A stretch of 64,000 bases of DNA from Phycisphaeraceae bacterium (GTDB lineage Bacteria; Planctomycetota; Phycisphaerae; Phycisphaerales; UBA1924), in the NCBI GenBank assembly GCA_026126305.1, contig JAHCJI010000005.1, positions 62,001 to 126,000 on the forward strand, read 5' to 3'. This document shows positions 50,844 to 60,094 of this stretch, in pieces. A program made the translations under genes and the position numbers. Under the pieces are notes generated by a model, which saw only the letters and a list, made by a program, of their open reading frames with translations, ran no database searches and had not been told where the DNA came from. Each line of letters starts with the position of its first letter. The first letter of the stretch is position 1.

Positions 50844-51633
50844 ACCCACGGGAGACCAATGCGACCGTGACGTGGCCGCCTTCGTGGCCGAGATCCTCGC
50901 CGATGCCCCCAAGGAGCCCCTGCCCGCCCCGATCGAGTTCCTCGCAGGTGCCGAAGGGTTGGGCATCGCCTTCGAGCCCGGCGAGGTCGAACGCCTGGGC
51001 CGGTTCCTGGCGCTGCTGCTGCACGCCAATACCCGGATGAACCTGACAGCCATCAAGGACCCCGCACAGGCCTGGCAGCGGCACATCCTCGACTCGCTCA
51101 CCCTCATGGCCCCATTGGCCGAACTGCCCCAAGGTGCCGGGGTCGTCGATATCGGCACCGGCGGCGGCGTGCCGGGCATCCCCTTGGCCATCGTCCGCCC
51201 AGACCTGCGCTTCACACTCCTGGACGCTACCGCCAAGAAAACAGCCTTCGTGCGTGCAGCGCTGGACATGGTGGGCGTGCAGCAGGCAACCGTCGTCACC
51301 GCCCGGGCCGAACAAGCCGCACGAGACACCCAGCACCGCGACACCTACGACGCGGCCATCGCCCGGGCCGTGGGGCCGATGGCGACGGTGGCGGAGTTGG
51401 TGACGCCGTTCGTCAAGCCGGGCGGCGTGGCGTTGCTCATCAAGGGCGAAAAGGCCGGGGAGGAACTGGAGAGCGCCAAGGCCGCCCTGCACCTGCTGCT
51501 GTGCGCCCACGCGGGCACGATCGAGACGCCTACGGGTCGGATCGTGGTGCTCGAGAAGTTGCGGGCGACGCCCAAGTCATATCCGCGTGGCAACGGCGAG
51601 CCGAAGCGCAAGCCGCTGGGGCGTGAACGATGA
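50797..51633 (+). CDS. rsmG: 16S rRNA (guanine527-N7)-methyltransferase RsmG
   Basis: 278 residues; methylates G527 of 16S rRNA using SAM. RWHILDSLTL, VVDIGTGGGVPGIPLAI, LLDATAKKTAFV and the ending EKLRATPKSYPRGNGEPKRKPLG are the family marks (RHILDS in this protein). The N-terminal ~45 residues are acidic and extra. The ATG at 50797 overlaps rodA by 47 bases and has a weak site. Next gene overlaps its stop (ATGA). Confidence 0.94.
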   Translation: MPHRSSATSEPAPAPEPTGDQCDRDVAAFVAEILADAPKEPLPAPIEFLAGAEGLGIAFEPGEVERLGRFLALLLHANTRMNLTAIKDPAQAWQRHILDSLTLMAPLAELPQGAGVVDIGTGGGVPGIPLAIVRPDLRFTLLDATAKKTAFVRAALDMVGVQQATVVTARAEQAARDTQHRDTYDAAIARAVGPMATVAELVTPFVKPGGVALLIKGEKAGEELESAKAALHLLLCAHAGTIETPTGRIVVLEKLRATPKSYPRGNGEPKRKPLGRER

Positions 51634-52166
51634 ATCTAAGAAATTTCGTACGTATGACGTTTGCCTTGGCCGCGTTGGTCTATTTTCTCGGCCTGCTCCT
51701 GTGGATCAATCTTCTCGATCTTGGTTCCGCGCCAAGCAATGTCGCACATCGCTTTCCCATCGTGCTCGTGCTCGCATGTGGATCGGCATTTGTGTTGTCT
51801 CTTTCGGGCGTTATGTTATGGATAGGAGATTTCGCGCAAACTCGAGTGAATGCCCGGAAGGGCGTGCAGCGAGTTGGGCCGGATACAAGCACTGATTTTT
51901 CGCGATCGGCAGTGGCTGCGGATGTCGCAATGGTGGCTCTACGCTTCACCCTTGTCTTGCCAATGTTCGCATTGCTGATCATCACCATTGTGCGGATAGT
52001 GCGCCTGCTATTCAGCAGTGATCCGATCGTGGCACGTGAACTGGCAAAAATTATCCCACTCGATGCAGTCATTGCACTGTTGTTGCTTTTGTTTGTTCTC
52101 TTTGCCCGCGTCCCGTGGTTGGTGCATGAATCGCCGGATGGAGATGGTGCGCACCCCGATGCCTGA
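51630..52166 (+). CDS. Four-helix membrane protein, unknown, lower G+C than neighbours
   Basis: 178 residues with helices at MTFALAALVYFLGLLLWI, RFPIVLVLACGSAFVLSLSGVMLW, ALRFTLVLPMFALLIITIVRIVRLLF and LDAVIALLLLLFVLFARVPWL. The first polar loop after helix 2 holds QTRVNARKGVQRVG. Codon use and G+C (near 50% in many lines) clearly differ from the flanking ~67% G+C genes. ATG overlaps the rsmG stop. No family recognised. Probably acquired, or a fast-evolving gene of the operon. Confidence 0.75.
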   Translation: MNLRNFVRMTFALAALVYFLGLLLWINLLDLGSAPSNVAHRFPIVLVLACGSAFVLSLSGVMLWIGDFAQTRVNARKGVQRVGPDTSTDFSRSAVAADVAMVALRFTLVLPMFALLIITIVRIVRLLFSSDPIVARELAKIIPLDAVIALLLLLFVLFARVPWLVHESPDGDGAHPDA

Positions 52167-54231
52167 CGCACGCGACCTGCTGGAGGCTGGCGGGCCCATC
52201 GCCGAGGCGCTGGGCGGGCGGTACGAGCCGCGCCAAGAGCAGTTGCAGATGGCCGACGCCGTGCAACGGACGATGGAGAACCGCGCGCACCTGCTGGCCG
52301 AGGCGGGAACGGGGGTGGGCAAGAGCTTTGCCTACCTGGTGCCGGCGATGGTTCGGGCGATCTGCTTCGGCGAGCGGGTGGTGGTATCGACGCACACCAT
52401 CGCGCTGCAAGAGCAGTTGATCGCCCGCGACATCCCGCTGCTGGAGCGTGTGCTCCAGCCCGTGCTGCTGGCCCAGCCGGGCAGCCGGAGCGAGTTGCAC
52501 GCGTGCCTGGTGAAGGGGCGTGGCAACTATTTGTCGATCCGTCGGCTGGAACTGGCCGTGAAGCGTCGGCTGAAACTCTTTGGCAACGAGCCGAGCCGGC
52601 GTTCGCTGGGCACGATCGAGCAGTGGGCCTACTCGACGACCGACGGCACGCTGAGCACGCTGCCGACGCTGGAAAAGCCCGGCGTGTGGGACCGCGTGCA
52701 GAGCGACAGCGGCAACTGCATGGGCCGCAAGTGCCCCCGGTACAGCCAGTGCTTTTATCAGAACGCCCGTCGCGACATGGAGCGTGCCAACCTGCTGGTG
52801 ACCAACCATGCGCTGTTCTTCAGCGACCTGGCGCTGCGGGCCCGGGGCACGGGCTTCCTGCCGCGCTACGACCATGTCGTGCTCGACGAGGCCCACACCG
52901 TCGAGGAGGTCGCCGCCGACCACTTCGGGCTCTCGCTGACCGAGGGCCGCGTGATGCACCTCTTGGGTGTGCTGCTCAACAGCCGAACCAACAAGGGCTA
53001 TCTGACCAACCTGGAACTGTCCGACGACCGCCCGGTGCTCGCGGCGGCGGATGCCGTCCACGAGGCCGAACTGGCCGCACGCGAGTTCTTTGGCTCGCTG
53101 GGCGTGGTCGCCGCAGATCATGCCGCCGAGGGCGGTGCCACGCGACGCGTGCGCGAGCCCGAGGTCGTGGGCAACAGCCTGACGCCCGCCTTCGACGCCC
53201 TGGCTGGCCGCCTCAAACGCCTGAAGGAAGCCCTGCCCGAGGGGCCGCTCTACGAGCCGGACAAGTTCGAACTCAACAGCTACGCCATCCGTGCGGGCGA
53301 GATCGCCAGAGCCGCCCAGGCGCTCATCGACCAGAGCCTCCAAGGCTGCGTCTACTGGATCGACGCGACCCAGAGCAGCACTGGCCGCGCCCGGGTGGCG
53401 TTGACGTGCGCTCCCGTCGACGTGGGGCCCATCCTGGCCGAGCAACTCTTCGGCCGCGACTATTCGGTCTGCCTCACGAGCGCGACGCTGGCCACCAGCT
53501 CTCGCCAGGGCGACGCGGGCTTCGAGCACGCCCTGGAGCGGCTGGGCGCTCATGGGGCCTCCACGCTGCGGCTGGGCTCGCCCTTCGATTACGCGTCGCA
53601 GGTTCGCCTGATCGTCGACGAGCGCGTGGGCACGCCCGGGCGCGGCACCGATCGTGCGTACGAAGACCGCTTATCCGCCGCGATCGTCGAACACGTCTCG
53701 GGCACGGGCGGGGGCGCGTTCGTGCTCTTCACCAGCCACCGCCTGCTGCGGGCCATGGCCCGCGCGTGCCGAGATCCACTCGCAAGGCTGGGCATCAACG
53801 TCCACGCCCAGGAGGCCGACGGCTCTCGTGCTGCCATCCTCGAGCGCTTCCGCGAAGACCCGCGCGCCGCGCTCTTTGGGGCCGCCAGTTTCTGGCAGGG
53901 CGTCGACGTACCCGGAGACGCCCTGCGCAACGTCGTCATCACGCGCCTGCCATTCGACCCACCCGACCGCCCCCTTGCAGAGGCACGCGCCGAACGCCTC
54001 AAGACCATGGGCAAAGACCCCTTCCGCGAAGACAGCCTGCCCCGCGCGGTCATCCGCTTCAAGCAGGGCTTCGGCCGGCTCATCCGCAGCGCCAGTGACA
54101 GGGGCCAGGTCGTCGTGCTCGATCCGAGGCTGGTGACCGCACGCTACGGGTCCGCGTTCATCAAGGCCATGCCGCCGGGCGTGCCGATGGAACGCTTCGA
54201 GGGCGAACCCCTGGGCGAGAACGCGTGGTGA
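52159..54231 (+). CDS. dinG: DinG-family ATP-dependent DNA helicase
   Basis: 690 residues; an XPD-like superfamily 2 helicase that unwinds R-loops and replication forks. Walker A AEAGTGVGKSFAYLVP, TIALQEQL, Fe-S cysteines around CMGRKCPRYSQCFYQNA, DEAH as VLDEAHTVEEVA, then the SAT element LTSATLAT, VLFTSH and motif VI QGFGRLIRS. Cys spacing fits the DinG/XPD 4Fe-4S domain. The start at 52159 overlaps the preceding gene by 8 bases; an ATG at 52144 with GGATGGAG is an alternative. Ends 3 bases from the convergent sugar transferase. Confidence 0.92.
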   Translation: MPDARDLLEAGGPIAEALGGRYEPRQEQLQMADAVQRTMENRAHLLAEAGTGVGKSFAYLVPAMVRAICFGERVVVSTHTIALQEQLIARDIPLLERVLQPVLLAQPGSRSELHACLVKGRGNYLSIRRLELAVKRRLKLFGNEPSRRSLGTIEQWAYSTTDGTLSTLPTLEKPGVWDRVQSDSGNCMGRKCPRYSQCFYQNARRDMERANLLVTNHALFFSDLALRARGTGFLPRYDHVVLDEAHTVEEVAADHFGLSLTEGRVMHLLGVLLNSRTNKGYLTNLELSDDRPVLAAADAVHEAELAAREFFGSLGVVAADHAAEGGATRRVREPEVVGNSLTPAFDALAGRLKRLKEALPEGPLYEPDKFELNSYAIRAGEIARAAQALIDQSLQGCVYWIDATQSSTGRARVALTCAPVDVGPILAEQLFGRDYSVCLTSATLATSSRQGDAGFEHALERLGAHGASTLRLGSPFDYASQVRLIVDERVGTPGRGTDRAYEDRLSAAIVEHVSGTGGGAFVLFTSHRLLRAMARACRDPLARLGINVHAQEADGSRAAILERFREDPRAALFGAASFWQGVDVPGDALRNVVITRLPFDPPDRPLAEARAERLKTMGKDPFREDSLPRAVIRFKQGFGRLIRSASDRGQVVVLDPRLVTARYGSAFIKAMPPGVPMERFEGEPLGENAW

Positions 54232-54234
54232 ACA

Positions 54235-55668
54235 TCAGGACCGCTTGATCGAACGCAGGATCATCGCCACGGTGCGCCAGATGATCCTCAGGTCGAGCCA
54301 CAGACTCATATTCTCGACATACTCGATGTCGTAGCGGATCCATTCCTGGAAGTCGCTGCCCGCCGCCCGCGTGCGCTTCACCTGCCACAGGCCCGTCACG
54401 CCCGGGCGCACGCTCAGCCGCGCCTCGCGCCACCCCGGGCAATACTGGTTTTCCTTGTATGGGCTGGGCCTGGGACCAACCACCGACATCTGCCCAAGCA
54501 GCACGTTGATGAACTGCGGCAACTCGTCGACCTGCACCTTGCGAAGCAATCTGCCAACCCTGGTCAGCCGCGGGTCATCGGCGATGTAAAACTGCGGGCC
54601 ATCGACCTGGTTGAGTTCCATCAGTTGCGCCTTCATCTGGTCGGCGTCCTTGCGCATCGAACGGAACTTCAAGCACGGGAACTCCTTCCCGTTGAGCGAC
54701 TCCCGCGTGTGTGCAAAGAAGAAAGGCCGACCGTCCTCGAGCCAGATGGCAAGCATGACAAAGGGATAGATCGGCAGCGTCAGCGCCAGAGCAGCCAACG
54801 CGAACACGATGTCGAACCCACGCTTGACCATACGCTCGATCGTCGGCAGCGATCGCGGTCGCAGCGGCTCGGTGCGCTCGGTGGGCTCCAGGTCCATCCA
54901 GCGCACCTCACCCGGGTCGGGCACCTGCGTCGGATCGTCCCACAACACGTCCGGCCCGACCATCAACTCGCCCGGCTCGAGCACACGCCCCGCGCCGATC
55001 CACAGCCGGCCAACACACTGGGCCCCGGGTTTCAACAGGGCCGTCGGGTCGGCCCAGGCCCCATCGTCACGCGGCCTGGCCCGGCCCACGGTGCTGCCCG
55101 GAGATCGCCAACGCTCTACCAGGAGACGCACGCATCGGGCCGCCTCCGCCGGGTCGGCCGCATCAAACACCCGAGCCTCGTGGGACATGGGCCATCGTTG
55201 TTGCTTAGGCACGGCCAAGCGGAGTTTGCGCCAGCCGTCACGGGGAGAATCTGCCCCCTGCCACACACGCGCCACCGAGGGCCGGTTCGTCAACGCCGCC
55301 CGCGCAAAACGGCGATCGTGGCTGCCATAGAGACGCTCGATCCGCACGAAGGTGCCGTCCTCCTGGGCGACGATCCGCTCGCGGTAGGCGTGCTCGTCGC
55401 GGTCGCGCAGCCGCAGCAGCACAAGGTCGGCGTCGTCCCAGACCAGCCGATCCACCACCGGCGACAACTCGAAGTAGCACATCGTGCGCTGCTGGAGCAT
55501 TAAAAACAAATGCGCGTGGGGCACCAGCGGCGTGGGCATCGCCCGGCGAACCACCTGCACCCCACGCGAGGCCCAGTAGCGATCGTGCAACGCCATCGGC
55601 GACAGCCCAAAGACCGTCGGTCCTGCCTGTGGTGCGCTCGGGCTCGCTGGCGAAACTGGTGCGATCAA
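54235..55668 (-). CDS. Undecaprenyl-phosphate sugar phosphotransferase (exopolysaccharide initiation)
   Basis: 477 residues. The C-terminal 200 residues are a bacterial sugar transferase: KRGFDIVFALAALALTLPIYPFVMLAIWLEDGRPFFFAHTRESLNGKEFPCLKFRSMRKDA, DPRLTRVGRLLRKVQVDELPQFINVL and GPRPSPY. It loads the first sugar phosphate onto undecaprenyl phosphate at the membrane. The N-terminal 250 residues are unrelated to the usual CoA-binding-like domain and unrecognised. TTG at 55668 overlaps the EpsI-like stop (TTGA); ATG at 55596 is an alternative. Last gene of the EPS operon. Confidence 0.9.
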   Translation of the reverse strand: MIAPVSPASPSAPQAGPTVFGLSPMALHDRYWASRGVQVVRRAMPTPLVPHAHLFLMLQQRTMCYFELSPVVDRLVWDDADLVLLRLRDRDEHAYRERIVAQEDGTFVRIERLYGSHDRRFARAALTNRPSVARVWQGADSPRDGWRKLRLAVPKQQRWPMSHEARVFDAADPAEAARCVRLLVERWRSPGSTVGRARPRDDGAWADPTALLKPGAQCVGRLWIGAGRVLEPGELMVGPDVLWDDPTQVPDPGEVRWMDLEPTERTEPLRPRSLPTIERMVKRGFDIVFALAALALTLPIYPFVMLAIWLEDGRPFFFAHTRESLNGKEFPCLKFRSMRKDADQMKAQLMELNQVDGPQFYIADDPRLTRVGRLLRKVQVDELPQFINVLLGQMSVVGPRPSPYKENQYCPGWREARLSVRPGVTGLWQVKRTRAAGSDFQEWIRYDIEYVENMSLWLDLRIIWRTVAMILRSIKRS

Positions 55669-56306
55669 GGAGCACCGCCCGTTTGCAATGCCAACGCCAG
55701 TGCCTGGGCAAGTTCGCGTACATGCTCGCGAAGTTCGTCAGCCGGGGCGTGCGGGTTGGTCAGCAGCAGTTGCACGACAGCCCCCGGACCGGGCCATCCC
55801 GAGCCCATGGGCGCTTCACGATCGAAGACCCCCGCATCGGGACCCCACCTGCCCGGCAGCACATACGCAGACTCGACCGTAATGCGTTCGACCAGCAGCC
55901 CCGAGTCGTAGGTGTGGTTGCTGCGCTCCAGGCCCTCATCAATTTCCACGGGCAGGGCCAACCACCCCTTGCGATGCATCGCGTGCGATGGCACGTACGC
56001 AAGCAGGTCACGACGATCACACGCGATGACAACGCGCACGTATGCCGAATCGGCCTGGCACGAATACCGCACCGTCCGCTCATAAACCGATCGCAAAGGT
56101 TGATACGCGCGAGGCATGGACTCTTCGCGACCATCCAGTTGCCAGGGACCAAGCAACTCCGGAGCCGGGGCCAGAGACTCGGCCAGCAAGGACGGTTGCA
56201 GCGCGGGCCCGGCCCGGCGCATCGGATCGATCAGGAACACACCCAACGCCACGAGCAGCAGCACGATGGTGGGAACGATGTGCTTCAAGGTCACCCTCGC
56301 CATCAT
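55665..56306 (-). CDS. EpsI-like exosortase-associated protein (DUF3485)
   Basis: 213 residues. One N-terminal helix (HIVPTIVLLLVALGVFLI), then an extracytoplasmic beta-rich domain with WQLDGREESMPRAYQPLRSVYERTVRY and a Trp/His pattern (AMHRKGW, GSGWPGPG) as in EpsI proteins fused or adjacent to exosortases. It is thought to act with exosortase in processing or export of EPS. ATG at 56306 overlaps the exosortase stop (ATGA). Confidence 0.85.
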   Translation of the reverse strand: MMARVTLKHIVPTIVLLLVALGVFLIDPMRRAGPALQPSLLAESLAPAPELLGPWQLDGREESMPRAYQPLRSVYERTVRYSCQADSAYVRVVIACDRRDLLAYVPSHAMHRKGWLALPVEIDEGLERSNHTYDSGLLVERITVESAYVLPGRWGPDAGVFDREAPMGSGWPGPGAVVQLLLTNPHAPADELREHVRELAQALALALQTGGAP

Positions 56307-57163
56307 TGGTACGCCAGCGCGTAGCGCAAGGCGGGCACCTGCGCATATCGCAACACTCGGATGCCCCCGTACAACATCAAGAAGGCCAGCAGCAACGTCA
56401 GCCACCCGCTCAACTGCGAAAGCACGCCCGTGGCCATGGGCCAATGGGCCGCCAGCAGCGCGTAGGGAACCAGCCGAAGCACGTTGGCCACCAAGGCCAC
56501 CAGCGGTGCGGCCAGCACGATGCCCACACGCACGCCCTGTCGCAGCGGTGTTCCATACGCGAACGCGTACGAGACCAGCCCGATGGCGGCCATCATGCGC
56601 AAGCCCGAATCGCCCACCAACGCCACCCGGTTCGTGCCCACGCTCAGCTCGCTGCCGCTGGCCAGCGCCGGCACACCAAGCACCTCGAGCAAGCCCGCCG
56701 TCACAATCAGCGTCCACGCACCAAGCCGCTCGGTCAGCGGCAGCAGCCAGGCCATCGGCACCGGGGCGAGAAAGAACAACGCCACCACCGCGGGCAACAT
56801 CCGCAGCAGCACGCTGCGACCCACCACCGACAACACCGCGCCAATCAGCATCCCGATCGCCCCTAGGTGCAACGACAGGCTCGTGCCTGTCAGCCCGCCA
56901 TGGACGTACACCCCACCGGCCAGAACGGCAACGACCGGGCCCATCCACAACCCACGACGGCCGGCGCTGCGCAACCGTCGACGCCGAAGCAACGCCAACC
57001 AAAGCACCACCGCGGGCACGAGCACGATGTACCCGTTGTCCGCGTCATTGGTGGCGCTGACATACATGTCCACCCACCCGGGCAGGCACGCCACCACCGC
57101 GGCCAAGACGGCGATCACCCCCTGCACGAACGTCCAGCGATTCCAGCCCGTCCCGAGGATCAC
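56303..57163 (-). CDS. Exosortase with Asp in place of the catalytic Cys
   Basis: 286 residues, about eight helices, of the exosortase/archaeosortase family. The expected active-site segment ...CSGLR is here VGDSGLRMMAAIG, with Asp at about 185 instead of Cys; the codon is GAT, not one base from TGC or TGT by a simple error in both positions. The later catalytic-region Arg motif VANVLRLVPYALLAAHW is kept. No gap or frameshift is visible around it. It may have lost peptidase action or be structural. GTG at 57163 overlaps the upstream stop (GTGA). No PEP-CTERM substrate seen in this window. Confidence 0.8.
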   Translation of the reverse strand: MILGTGWNRWTFVQGVIAVLAAVVACLPGWVDMYVSATNDADNGYIVLVPAVVLWLALLRRRRLRSAGRRGLWMGPVVAVLAGGVYVHGGLTGTSLSLHLGAIGMLIGAVLSVVGRSVLLRMLPAVVALFFLAPVPMAWLLPLTERLGAWTLIVTAGLLEVLGVPALASGSELSVGTNRVALVGDSGLRMMAAIGLVSYAFAYGTPLRQGVRVGIVLAAPLVALVANVLRLVPYALLAAHWPMATGVLSQLSGWLTLLLAFLMLYGGIRVLRYAQVPALRYALAYQ

Positions 57164-57981
57164 GAGTTGCCCCCGAGGGTGCCATCGGTCAGCACCTGCC
57201 CAGCAGCAACGCTGGCTCGCGGGCCAAGCACCGAACGAGCCACCACGGCCTTGTCGCCCACACGCGCCCCGCGCAGCACTACGGCGTCGCGCAGCCGAGC
57301 CGTCGGCGAGACCTCCGCCCCGGGCTCTACGACCCGGAACGCTCGACCAGCCGAGAGCACGCCCAACGCCGCCAGGTATCGCTCCCGATCCCGCACCGGC
57401 AGGCAGACCGGTGCCCCCTGAGGAACCACGGCCACACGCACGCGGTGCTGCTGCGCAATACCGGGCAGGCACTGCTCCTTAAAGTCCAGGTATCCCGCCC
57501 CGGGCACCTCACGCATCACATGCGCCGAAACGAGCATCAGACCCGTAGGCGTGCCGTCATGTTCGGCCAGCAGCGCCACGTCGGCGCGCAGCGAAAGCAG
57601 GAGATCCACAAGCTCGTGCAACGGACGCGTCAGCAGCGTGCCCCCGGTAGCCACCAGCAGAAGCCCGTCGCCGCCCTGGGCCGCCGCACGCAAGACTCCA
57701 CCCGTCCCCAGAAACGCCATGTTGTCCGGCTCGATCGTCACGCCACCCTCGGACATCGACACCGGAGCGGGCGTGTTCTGATCGGTCAGGACACGCAGTG
57801 GCAAGCCCGATCCGATCGCTTCGCACAGTTCCACATGTGCCCGGGCCCAGCGCGTCCCGACCGTTTGGCCATCGAGCAAGGGCAGGTCCAGCACGCTGCG
57901 GCTTGCCGCCCGTAGCAGCGGAGTCGGCCGCACCGCACCGGCAAACAGAAGCACCTGGCGGATCTCACGCTCAACGCTCAT
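57160..57981 (-). CDS. Sugar-nucleotidyltransferase-like protein with left-handed beta-helix end
   Basis: 273 residues. The N-terminal part has LLFAGAVRPTPLLRAASRSVLDLPLLDG and a DGLLLVATGGTLLT core as in GlmU/mannose-1-phosphate guanylyltransferase-like Rossmann folds, though the GGxGTRL nucleotide loop is absent. The C-terminal 60 residues are hexapeptide-like (VSPTARLRDAVVLRGARVGDKAVVARSVLGPRASVAAG). Probably a regulatory or inactive relative acting in EPS sugar supply. First gene of the EPS operon; its promoter should lie in the 210 bases before it. Confidence 0.75.
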   Translation of the reverse strand: MSVEREIRQVLLFAGAVRPTPLLRAASRSVLDLPLLDGQTVGTRWARAHVELCEAIGSGLPLRVLTDQNTPAPVSMSEGGVTIEPDNMAFLGTGGVLRAAAQGGDGLLLVATGGTLLTRPLHELVDLLLSLRADVALLAEHDGTPTGLMLVSAHVMREVPGAGYLDFKEQCLPGIAQQHRVRVAVVPQGAPVCLPVRDRERYLAALGVLSAGRAFRVVEPGAEVSPTARLRDAVVLRGARVGDKAVVARSVLGPRASVAAGQVLTDGTLGGNS

Positions 57982-58191
57982 GCACCCACCGCCCGGGATC
58001 GATCGCCCTCGTGGACTCGCCTCGGCAGAAGGTCCCATAGCAACGCGCCCGATCCTGTCCGTGAAGGGCCCTACGCAAGGCCCGTGCCTGGGTACATCGG
58101 CACAAAAGGCACCCGAGTGCCGAAGCGAGAACAATCGTATTGGCCATCCTCGCCAAGACCCAGCACGCCAAGGGACGCTCCCGGCTTAGGG

Positions 58192-59985
58192 TTACCCCGC
58201 CATGGTGTAGGTTTGTGGCCCGTTGGGGCCCAGTTCGATCCCCAGCCCCATCCACACCAGCAGCATGATGATCCAAACCACCGTGAACACGATGGTGTAT
58301 GGGACCATCATCGAGATGATCGTGCCCATGCCCGAACGGGGCGCGAACCGCTGCATAAACACCAGGATGATGACCAGATACGCGTTGAGCGGCGTGATGA
58401 TGTTCGTCGTGCTGTCGCCGATGCGGTAGGCCGCCTGCGTCAGTTCCGGGCTGATGCCCACGAACATGAACATGGGCACGAAGATGGGCGCGAACAGCGT
58501 GTACTTGGCGCTCATCGAGCCCATGAACAGGTTGAAGAACATGGTCAGCACGATGAAACCGATCATCAGCCCGTAGCGGTTGATGCCCGTCGAGGCCAGG
58601 TATTGCCCGCCCGCGTGGGCCATCATCACGTCAAGCCCCGAATACGACATGTAACTGATGAACTGAGCCGCGAAGAACGCCAGCACGATGATGGGCGCCA
58701 TCATCTCGATGGCCTGGATCATCACCTTGCCCGCGTCTTTGCTGCTCTTGACGTTGCCCACGACCACCCCATACACGATGCCCGGGATGATCGACCCGAT
58801 GAAGATCAACGGCGTGATGACCTCTACCCAGCGGGCAAAAGGCGGCCGACGACGCTGGAGCACCAGACCATCATCGGTCACAAAACGCGTCCGCGAATCA
58901 TCAACGTAATACCCCGCCCCATCGACTACCACCGCCGACTCGGGCATCGTCTCCGGCGGGGCGATGGGCTTGCCCGACTCGCGCACCACGTCGGCCACGA
59001 TGCCATCGGGCAGTTTGTAGTCGTACAACGGGGCGTCCTTGACAACCACCGACGCGACGATAACCGCGATGACCACCAGGCCGGCGAGCACCGCCGCCAG
59101 CAGCCCGCGTTGTTCGGCGGGCGTGATGTGCTGGCCAGCCAGGTCCGCCTCGAGCACGGGCGATGGGCCGCCTTCTTCCGCGGCCTTTCGGCTCAACCGC
59201 CGCTCGACAAACCACGACGTGGTCGCCCATCCCGCCGCTGTGATGAGCACCGTCGAAGCGATCATGAACCACCAATTGCAAGTGGCGGCCACCACGTAGT
59301 CCGGGTCGACCACAATCGCGCCCTGGGTGCTCAACGCCGCAAGCATCGGGTCGAGGCCGGTCACCACAAGGTTGGCGTTGAAGCCCGCCGCCACGCCCGC
59401 GAACACCGCGGCGATGCCCGCCAGGGGCGATCGGCCCGCGGCCTTGTACAGCAGCGCTGCCAGGGGCGGCAACACCACATAGCCCGCGTCGAGCCCGAAG
59501 CTGCTCATGATGCCCAGGAAGACCATGGCCGGCGTCAGCAGGTGGTTGGGCACGATCTTCATGAACGCCTTGAGCCCAGCGCCGATGAGCCCGGTCTTCT
59601 CGGCCACGCCGATGCCCAGCATGCCCGTGAGCACCACGCCCAACGGCGCAAAGTCCATGAAGTTGCGGACCATGGTCTTCAGGGCCCAATAAATGCCCTC
59701 GCCCGTCAGCAGGCTCTTGGCCTGAAGGGTCTGCCCTGTCTCGACCAACTCCGTCCGCTTCTGGCCCGTGGCCGCATCGACGGCTTCTCTTGGCACGCGC
59801 ACCTCGACAAGCCATCCTCGTACGTAGGCGATGTGGCTGATCACCATCACCACCAACGCACCCAGCAGGAAGAGCGTGGCCGCGTCGGGCAGCTTGTTGC
59901 CGAGCCACTCCACCCAGTCGAGCACCCCCTTGCGCTTGGGGGCCAGGCTGGGTGTCGGAAGGGCCTCGGTGCGTTGCTCGGCCAT
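58192..59985 (-). CDS. AbgT family transporter
   Basis: 597 residues, about 13 helices. Matches AbgT (p-aminobenzoyl-glutamate transporter) proteins: LDWVEWLGNKLPDAATLFLLGALVVMV, FMDFAPLGVVLTGMLGIGVAEKTGLI, SSFGLDAGYVVLPPLAALLY, GVAAGFNANLVVTGLDPMLA, and near the end MSAKYTLFAPIFVPMFM, IGDSTTNIITPLNAYLVI. An inserted periplasmic loop of about 80 residues lies mid-protein. ATG at 59985 has TTGGAG. AbgT proteins also export sulfonamides in some bacteria. Divergent from agmatinase. Confidence 0.93.
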   Translation of the reverse strand: MAEQRTEALPTPSLAPKRKGVLDWVEWLGNKLPDAATLFLLGALVVMVISHIAYVRGWLVEVRVPREAVDAATGQKRTELVETGQTLQAKSLLTGEGIYWALKTMVRNFMDFAPLGVVLTGMLGIGVAEKTGLIGAGLKAFMKIVPNHLLTPAMVFLGIMSSFGLDAGYVVLPPLAALLYKAAGRSPLAGIAAVFAGVAAGFNANLVVTGLDPMLAALSTQGAIVVDPDYVVAATCNWWFMIASTVLITAAGWATTSWFVERRLSRKAAEEGGPSPVLEADLAGQHITPAEQRGLLAAVLAGLVVIAVIVASVVVKDAPLYDYKLPDGIVADVVRESGKPIAPPETMPESAVVVDGAGYYVDDSRTRFVTDDGLVLQRRRPPFARWVEVITPLIFIGSIIPGIVYGVVVGNVKSSKDAGKVMIQAIEMMAPIIVLAFFAAQFISYMSYSGLDVMMAHAGGQYLASTGINRYGLMIGFIVLTMFFNLFMGSMSAKYTLFAPIFVPMFMFVGISPELTQAAYRIGDSTTNIITPLNAYLVIILVFMQRFAPRSGMGTIISMMVPYTIVFTVVWIIMLLVWMGLGIELGPNGPQTYTMAG

Positions 59986-60094
59986 GGTGGGGCTCCAAGA
60001 GAGATCGAATGCCTGCAACTTACCCACGCCCGGTTGCTCAAGCAAGCCCTATCGTGGACAAAGTCTGGCCACTTGCATCGGCCAGCACCGGGGG

